Of a stretch of 64,000 nt of DNA, positions 59,101-64,000 are shown one piece after another. Source of the stretch: Streptomyces sp. FIT100. GTDB taxonomy: Bacteria; Actinomycetota; Actinomycetes; Streptomycetales; Streptomycetaceae. Positions within the stretch are counted from its first letter, which is position 1; each line of letters begins with the position of its first letter. The stretch is taken from assembly GCF_024584805.1 (NCBI RefSeq), contig NZ_CP075715.1:1848001-1912000 (forward strand). Direction: 5' to 3'. A model generated the notes under the pieces. It worked only from the letters and a program-made list of their open reading frames with translations, was not told the DNA's origin and ran no database searches. The translations under genes were made by a program, and so were the position numbers.

Positions 59101-59172
59101 ACCGGTGTGGGCGGCGATCAGGGCGGGGCCCGGGGATCGGGGCCGGTCAGGGTCGGTCGGCCGCAACGCGAA

Positions 59173-59202
59173 AGGGGTGACCGCTGAGACGCGGTCACCC
59201 CT
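59173..59202 (-). terminator. Terminator on the DUF3040 side
   Basis: AGGGGTGACCGC (59173-59184) and its inverse (59191-59202), perfect 12-bp stem with a TGAGAC loop, about 30 bases beyond the DUF3040 stop. Confidence 0.85.
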
Positions 59203-59229
59203 CACTCGGGTCTGCTGGATGTCGGAGGC

Positions 59230-59622
59230 TCAGTGGCCACCCTGCTCGTCGCGGCGGCGCTGCCACCGCTGCTCGATCCGGTCCATCATCGACCGGCGCT
59301 GTTTGGGCCGATGGCGCGTGGCCTGTGCCCCGGGGTTTTGCTCACCCGGCTTGGGCGCCTTGCGCCAGCCGGTGACCGCGAGGACCGCACAGCCGAGCAT
59401 GACGAGGAACCCCACCACGCTGATCCAGATCTGCTGGGCGACCATTCCGGCCATGAGGAGCGCGATACCCACCAGGAAGCCGGCGACCGCCTGGTATACC
59501 CGTCGCCGGGTGTACGTACGCAGCCCGCTTCCCTCGAGCGCTGTCGCGAACTTGGGATCTTCGGCGTACAGCGCTCGCTCCATCTGCTCGAGCATTCGCT
59601 GCTCGTGCTCCGAGAGCGGCAC
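59230..59622 (-). CDS. DUF3040 family membrane protein
   Basis: A 130-residue protein with the family start PLSEHEQRMLEQMERALYAE, two hydrophobic segments (AVAGFLVGIALLMAGMVA and IWISVVGFLVMLGCAVLAV, about residues 45-84) and a basic, Arg/Gln-rich tail. The family is found near division genes in actinobacteria; function unknown. GTG 59622. Confidence 0.92.
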   Translation of the reverse strand: MPLSEHEQRMLEQMERALYAEDPKFATALEGSGLRTYTRRRVYQAVAGFLVGIALLMAGMVAQQIWISVVGFLVMLGCAVLAVTGWRKAPKPGEQNPGAQATRHRPKQRRSMMDRIEQRWQRRRDEQGGH

Positions 59623-59926
59623 GGAGTCCTCCTAGTCGTCGGTCGCTGGGGGCGACCGGTATGCGGCCCTTTCAGGATAGGCAGGGATTCGCCCCCGTGA
59701 AACCCGCCCTCCGCCCGATTCGATGTTCCGGGCCGCCATGCCGGATCGACTGCTGAGGCGTTGATTCCCCAACCGCCTGTCCGTCATGCCGGATGGTGTC
59801 CCCCGATCATACGGCGCGAAGGCTCCGTGCGGGTGGTCTGTGACGTACTCCGTCTGCGGCTGCGCCCCTGATCAGCGACGCGCCGGCCGCAACTCGACCG
59901 CGCCCCGGCCCTCTCCCGGCCGTCGT
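59623..59926. other. 304-bp intergenic space, no gene seen
   Basis: Between the methyltransferase stop and the DUF3040 start, both minus strand. CATGCCGGAT occurs twice (about 59737 and 59787). It must hold the DUF3040 promoter, but I cannot pick out a convincing one. Confidence 0.5.
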
Positions 59927-60715
59927 TCAGCCGCGCTTCCCGCCCAGGACGTGGAGCTGGGTCGCGACCGAGTGGAACGAGGGCAGCTCGGCGGCGGCCG
60001 CCTCCAGCTTGAGAAGGGCGTCGAGCGCGCCGGGCTCGGTGTCCACCAGGACGCCGGGAACCAGGTCGGCGAAGACCCGCACGCCGTGAACGGCGCCGAC
60101 CTCCAGGCCCGCCGAGGAGACGAGCTCGGTGAGCTGATCCGCCGTGAAGCGGCGGGGCACCGGGTCGCCCTCGCCCCACCGTCCCGCCGGGTCGCCCAGC
60201 GCATGGCGGGCCTCGGTGAAGTGCCCGGCGAGCGCGCGGGCCAGCACGGCGCCGCCGAGCCCGGCGGCGAGCAGGCTCAGTGATCCGCCGGGGCGCAGCG
60301 CCTCCCCGACGTTGTGCACGCCCTCGGCCGGATCGTCCACGTACTCGAGAACGCCGTGGCAGAGCACGATGTCGAAGCCCTCGCGGTCCACGACGTCGAA
60401 GAGGCCGTGGACATCGCCCTGGACACCGCTGACCCGGTCGGCGACGCCGGCCTCGGCGGCGCGGCGCTCCAGCGCGAACAGCGCGTTGGGGCTCGGGTCG
60501 ACCACGGTGACGCGGTGGCCGAGACGGGCGGCGGGCACCGCGAACTTGCCGGAGCCGCCGCCGGTGTCGAGGATGTCGAGCGCGTCTTTCCCGGTCGCCT
60601 TGATCCGGCGGTCGACGGCGTCCTGGAGGACGTCCCAGACCACGGCGGTACGGAGGGACGCCCGGGAGGGAGTGCCCTCGGGGCGAAGCCGTTGAGGGCG
60701 CGTCTGGTCCGGCAC
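59927..60715 (-). CDS. SAM-dependent methyltransferase
   Basis: A 262-residue class I methyltransferase. SAM loop ILDTGGGSGKFAVPAA (about residues 48-63), acidic ribose-binding residue in VTVVDPSPNAL, GDVHGLFDV, and CHGVLEYVDDP before the insertion typical of small-molecule or tRNA (CmoA/SmtA-like) methyltransferases. Substrate unknown. GTG 60715, 10 bases after GAGGAG. Open frame further upstream is not supported by similarity. Confidence 0.9.
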   Translation of the reverse strand: MPDQTRPQRLRPEGTPSRASLRTAVVWDVLQDAVDRRIKATGKDALDILDTGGGSGKFAVPAARLGHRVTVVDPSPNALFALERRAAEAGVADRVSGVQGDVHGLFDVVDREGFDIVLCHGVLEYVDDPAEGVHNVGEALRPGGSLSLLAAGLGGAVLARALAGHFTEARHALGDPAGRWGEGDPVPRRFTADQLTELVSSAGLEVGAVHGVRVFADLVPGVLVDTEPGALDALLKLEAAAAELPSFHSVATQLHVLGGKRG

Positions 60716-60841
60716 GGCAGTTGACTCCTCAGCGCGGTGCCGCCCCGGCGGGGCCGGGGCGTGATCGGTGCGGGCTCGCTCCACGCTTGGGTGCGAGCTC
60801 GCTCCACCCTATTGCCTCGTCGCCTCCGCCGGGCGCACCGG

Positions 60842-61450
60842 TCAGCCCACGGCGCCTCCCGCCCCTGGCCGTTCGGCGGCAGGCCGTCCGGCACCGGGCC
60901 CGGAGGGTGCCGCTCCGGTCCCCTGCTGCGGCCTGGGCTGCGGCAGCACCGGCTGGAGCACCAGCATCCGCTCGACCAGACGCAGGAACATGGCCGCGTC
61001 GCGCAGCAGATCGTCGGCGTCCCGGGCGCTGGCCGCCCCCTGGATGCCCGCCTCGGCGCGTGCCCTGCGCCGGGCGCCGGAGGCGAACAGCGCGCTCCAC
61101 TCGGTCAGTTCGGGTGCCGTCTCGGGAAGCACCTCCCAGGCGGACCGTATGCGCGCCCGCCTGCGAGGGCTGGTCTCGGGCCGGCCGCGGACGGCGAGCA
61201 CCGCCGCGGCGGTGCGCAGCGCGGCGAGATGGGCGGTGGCGTACCGCTCGTTGGACGAGTCCAGGGTGGCGGCCTCTTCAAGGCCGGCGCGGGCCTGGGT
61301 GAGCAGATCGAGGGCGGCGGGCGGCGCCGACGAACGGCGCAGCACGGGGTGGACATCGCTCGCGGGACCGCCCTGCGAGGGACCGGGCAGTGAGGGGGCA
61401 GGACCGTCTGTGCCGAGCCGGTGTGCGGCAGCGGCGTAGGAGCGGGCCAT
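60842..61450 (-). CDS. SAV_6107-type HEPN domain protein
   Basis: A 202-residue cytosolic helical protein known in Streptomyces. Core of about 100 residues: LDLLTQARAGLEEAATLDSS, RYATAHLAALRTAAAVLAVR and DDLLRDAAMFLRLVERMLVL, resembling a HEPN four-helix bundle. Flanked by Pro/Gly/Ala-rich ends. I do not see a clear RxxxxH nuclease motif. ATG 61450 after CAGGAGG. Confidence 0.82.
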   Translation of the reverse strand: MARSYAAAAHRLGTDGPAPSLPGPSQGGPASDVHPVLRRSSAPPAALDLLTQARAGLEEAATLDSSNERYATAHLAALRTAAAVLAVRGRPETSPRRRARIRSAWEVLPETAPELTEWSALFASGARRRARAEAGIQGAASARDADDLLRDAAMFLRLVERMLVLQPVLPQPRPQQGTGAAPSGPGAGRPAAERPGAGGAVG

Positions 61451-61613
61451 GACGAACCTCCTGTCGTCGTGTGACGGCGCTGGGGCCGTATGTGCCCATC
61501 GTGGGGGGTACCACTGACAATCAACTGCGACCTGCGCTTTTGCCCGTGAAGGGTGGGATCGGCCCCCGACGGCTAAGGTGAGTCCAGAGCACCTGGGAAC
61601 CCTCGGAGCGGTC

Positions 61614-62441
61614 ATGCGTGAACATCGCACCGACCCGCCCGACGACGCGCAGCAACTTCTGGTCACCCTCGGGCGGCTCGTCGACCAGGCCCTGGAACGG
61701 ATCAAGCTGCAGCAGGCCCGGGTGGAGCTGGCCATGGCCCTCCAGCGCCATATGCTCCCACCCGAACTGCCGGAGCTCCCCGGCGTGCGCATCGCGGCCA
61801 AGTACGCCCCCTCACGGGACGGGCTGGCCGTGGGCGGCGACTGGTACGACGCCTTCCTGATGCTGGACGGGTCGCTCGGGCTCGCGATCGGGGACGTGCA
61901 GGGGCACGACGTGGAGGCCGTCGCGTTCATGGGGCAGGTCCGCACCAGTCTGCGGGCGCTCGCCGAAGCGACGAGCGACCCCCGGGAGGTGCTCGGCCGC
62001 GCCAACGACCTGCTGATCTCGATGGGCTTCGGCCTCTTCGCGACCTGCTGCTTCCTCCGTTACGACCCGGCCGGCCGCGATCTCACCGTGGCCCGGGCCG
62101 GCCATGTGCCGATGGTCTGGGCCACGGCCTGCGGGCGTTCCGGCATCGCCCTGGACCTGGGCGGCCCGCCGCTGGGCATCATGCCGGGCGAGCGCTACCC
62201 GGTGACCCATCGCCGGCTGACGGAGGCCGGGGTCCTCGTCCTGGTGACCGACGGGGTCGTGGAAGGGCCCACGTTTCCGATGGAGGCCGGTCTCACGGAG
62301 GTGCTCCGGCTGGTGCGGGCGGGCTTCGACGCCGACCCCGACGTGCTGGCATCGGCGGTCATCAAGGTGGCGGACCTGACCGGTCACCGCGACGATGCCG
62401 CCGTGCTCGTCGCCCGGTACGACGGTCCGTCGCACGACTGA
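61614..62441 (+). CDS. SpoIIE/RsbU-type PP2C phosphatase
   Basis: About 275 residues, cytosolic. A short coiled coil (LLVTLGRLVDQALERIKLQQ, about residues 16-35) leads to a complete PPM/SpoIIE phosphatase domain: MLPPELPELPGV, VGGDWYDAF and IGDVQGHDVEA (metal aspartates), RAGHVPMVW, LVTDGVVEGP, and HRDDAAVLVARY. It probably dephosphorylates an anti-sigma-factor antagonist. No sensor or kinase domain is fused. ATG 61614 preferred; GTG 61578 is also in frame. The MASE1 gene follows on the same strand after 33 bases. Confidence 0.9.
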   Translation: MREHRTDPPDDAQQLLVTLGRLVDQALERIKLQQARVELAMALQRHMLPPELPELPGVRIAAKYAPSRDGLAVGGDWYDAFLMLDGSLGLAIGDVQGHDVEAVAFMGQVRTSLRALAEATSDPREVLGRANDLLISMGFGLFATCCFLRYDPAGRDLTVARAGHVPMVWATACGRSGIALDLGGPPLGIMPGERYPVTHRRLTEAGVLVLVTDGVVEGPTFPMEAGLTEVLRLVRAGFDADPDVLASAVIKVADLTGHRDDAAVLVARYDGPSHD

Positions 62442-62474
62442 GCGGCGACACGTCGCGGATCGTCTGCGCTCGCC

Positions 62475-63470
62475 GTGCCCGGCCGGGCGGCGCAGACTGC
62501 TGTGGTGCGCAACGAGGAGATCCGGGGGTACGGCTCCGCGGCGCTGCGGATCCTCGCCGTCGCCGCCGTGTACTACGGATCAGCCGAACTCGGGCTCCTG
62601 CTGCAGCTGGTGCGCGGACAGGTCACCCCGCTGTGGCCGCCGACCGGAGTGGCCCTGGCCGCCCTGCTCGTCCTCGGACTGCGGATCTGGCCCGGCATCG
62701 CGCTCGGGGCGCTTCTGGTCAACCTGCCGATCGGTCCGTCGCTCCCCGCCGTGCTCGCCATCACCGCCGGCAACACGCTGGCTCCGGTGTGCGCGTATCT
62801 CATGCTCCGCCGGGCGGGCTTCCGCACCGAGCTGGACCGGCTGCGGGACGGACTGGCGCTGGTCTTCCTCGGCGCGCTTGCGGGCATGCTGATCAGCTCG
62901 ACCGTCGGCACCGGTGTGCTGGTGCTCGCCGGGGCGGTGGAGGGCGGCGACTTCTGGCCGACCTGGTCGGTGTGGTGGACCGGTGACGCGATGGGCGTAC
63001 TCGTGGTCACGCCGTTGCTGCTGGTCCTGCGCAGGATCCGGTGGCCGCGGGGGGCCGGTGCGGGCCGCTGGGCGGAGGCGGTGGCGCTGCTGGTGAGCAC
63101 GCTCCTCGTGATGCTGCTGGCGACGACCGCCAGCGCGACCCTGCTCTTCCTGGCCTTCCCCGTGCTGATCTGGGCGGCTTTCCGCTTCCGCCTGGCGGGG
63201 GCCGCGCCGTGCGCGCTGGCGGTGTCGACGATGGCCATCCTCGCCGCGGCCCACGGGCGCGGCCCGTTCGCGGGCCAGGACCTGTTCTCCAGCATGGTCA
63301 CGCTCCAGGCGTTCAACGGCTCCACCGCGCTGACGGCGCTGCTGCTCTCGGCGGTCATCACGGAGCGGAACGCCACCCACGAGGAGATCAAGCGCGTCTG
63401 TGCACGGCTCGAGGAGATCGTGGCCGACATCGAGCCGCGCGACGGGGACGACCGACCGGCGGGCGGCTGA
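62475..63470 (+). CDS. Free-standing MASE1 membrane sensor
   Basis: A 331-residue protein almost wholly made of a MASE1 domain, eight or so membrane segments, with VTPLWPPTGVALAALLVLG, GIALGALLVNLPIGPS, AGNTLAPVCAYLMLRRAGF, DAMGVLVVTPLLLVLRRI. Only a ~35-residue coiled-coil tail (ERNATHEEIKRVCARLEEIV) follows; MASE1 is normally fused to a GGDEF, kinase or phosphatase output. Its neighbour is a SpoIIE-type phosphatase lacking a sensor. GTG 62475 or GTG 62502 as start. Confidence 0.88.
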   Translation: MPGRAAQTAVVRNEEIRGYGSAALRILAVAAVYYGSAELGLLLQLVRGQVTPLWPPTGVALAALLVLGLRIWPGIALGALLVNLPIGPSLPAVLAITAGNTLAPVCAYLMLRRAGFRTELDRLRDGLALVFLGALAGMLISSTVGTGVLVLAGAVEGGDFWPTWSVWWTGDAMGVLVVTPLLLVLRRIRWPRGAGAGRWAEAVALLVSTLLVMLLATTASATLLFLAFPVLIWAAFRFRLAGAAPCALAVSTMAILAAAHGRGPFAGQDLFSSMVTLQAFNGSTALTALLLSAVITERNATHEEIKRVCARLEEIVADIEPRDGDDRPAGG

Positions 63471-63551
63471 ACGGCGTCTGAACGACCCCTTGCCGGGCAA
63501 CGGTCGGCGGCCGACCCCGAATTGGCGCCGCTCACCCGCACGAGGTAGCTT

Positions 63552-63573
63552 TTGCACTGACCAGTCAGTTCAA
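63552..63573 (+). promoter_or_regulatory. Probable TetR-type operator
   Basis: A 22-bp imperfect palindrome, 18 of 22 positions symmetric, centred on ACTGACCAGTCAGT, 22 bases upstream of the ABC ATPase start. The ACTGAC-CAGTCAGT form is like operators of TetR-family repressors that control exporters. The regulator gene is not in the window. Confidence 0.5.
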
Positions 63574-63595
63574 TTTCTGAGGGGGTGCGGGGTAC

Positions 63596-64000
63596 GTGGA
63601 CACGCACGGGGCGGCCGTCACCGCCGCCGGCTTCGGGCTCAAGGGCCCGCGGGGCTGGGCGTTCCGGGGGGTGGACGTCGTCGCCGGGCCCGGTTCACTG
63701 ATCGCGATCGAGGGCCCGTCCGGCTCGGGCCGCACCTGCCTGCTGCTCGCGCTCACCGGGCGGATGAAGCCGTCGGAGGGGCATGCGGAGGCCGGTGGAC
63801 TGCGGCTGCCGCGCAAGATGGCGGCGGTGCGCCGCATCAGCGCGCTCGGCCCGGTGCCCGGCGTCAGCGAGCTCGATCCGTCGTTCACGGTCACCGAGCA
63901 TCTGCACGAGCGGGCGCTGCTCCAGCGCCGGTTCGACGGCTCGCTGCGTGCGCTGCTGCGGCCGCGGGGCGAGCGGGGGGCGTCCGCCCGGACCCGTATC
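63596..64000 (+). CDS. ABC-type ATP-binding protein (3' end outside window)
   Basis: The first 135 residues are present. Walker A IAIEGPSGSGRTCLLLAL (about residues 38-55) has arginine in place of the usual lysine (GSGRT rather than GSGKS). The family is known in Streptomyces next to YhgE/Pip-type membrane proteins, which would be expected beyond the window. GTG 63596 after GAGGGGG. The signature and Walker B lie outside. Confidence 0.8.
   Translation, partial: MDTHGAAVTAAGFGLKGPRGWAFRGVDVVAGPGSLIAIEGPSGSGRTCLLLALTGRMKPSEGHAEAGGLRLPRKMAAVRRISALGPVPGVSELDPSFTVTEHLHERALLQRRFDGSLRALLRPRGERGASARTRI

Noticed and set aside
58925..59635. Repeat-rich frame in the 40/58-bp array
   Set aside because: The unit lengths are not multiples of 3 and frames are open only for lack of stops; no ribosome site.

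Overview
The window is a GC-rich actinobacterial chromosome segment, almost certainly Streptomyces or a very close relative. The evidence is frequent GTG/TTG starts, GTGA/ATGA gene overlaps, and a gene order that matches the region of the Streptomyces coelicolor chromosome from the histidine genes through dnaE, phoD, ileS and divIVA to the complete division and cell wall (dcw) cluster. I saw no rRNA, tRNA, prophage, insertion sequence transposase or CRISPR array.

Layout. 1-2.3 kb: hisC (cut by the window edge) and hisD. 2.5-6.8 kb: two conserved actinobacterial proteins of unknown role, a LON substrate-binding-domain protein and a YbaK-type deacylase. 7.4-11.3 kb: DUF2567 membrane protein, ABC-2 exporter pair and a NYN-domain nuclease-like protein. 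11.5-15.3 kb: a small basic protein convergent with dnaE. 15.5-21.9 kb: DUF2252 kinase-fold protein, a membrane protein plus DsbA-like protein pair, PhoD phosphatase and a receptor-type Ser/Thr kinase. 22.2-28.8 kb: dienelactone-hydrolase-like protein, MscS channel, SDR, Na+/H+ antiporter, GNAT and RluD-type pseudouridine synthase. 28.9-34.3 kb: lspA, the histone/DksA fusion ddbA and ileS under a translational T-box. 34.5-52.6 kb: one long minus-strand block running (in transcription order) rsmH-ftsL-ftsI-murE-murF-mraY-murD-ftsW-murG-ftsQ-ftsZ-pgeF-yggS-sepF-yggT-divIVA, which makes lipid II, flips and crosslinks it, builds the Z-ring and drives polar growth. 53.0-58.7 kb: beta-carbonic anhydrase and a MoxR/DUF58/transglutaminase operon. 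59.2-64 kb: DUF3040 protein, methyltransferase, HEPN-like protein, SpoIIE-type phosphatase, a free-standing MASE1 sensor and the start of an ABC ATPase.

The least ordinary signal lies in the spaces between convergent genes. Each convergent junction holds unusual repeat or hairpin DNA. Three junctions hold related elements whose end abuts or supplies the TAG stop of the neighbouring gene. Two hold tandem arrays or dispersed repeats, and the rest hold perfect hairpins. A related dispersed repeat is also read in frame as the N-terminus of FtsW. Upstream of the antiporter is a DNA array built on a 7-bp unit. IleRS carries a rearranged class I signature motif (GAHH), and DdbA lacks the fourth zinc-ligand cysteine of its DksA finger.
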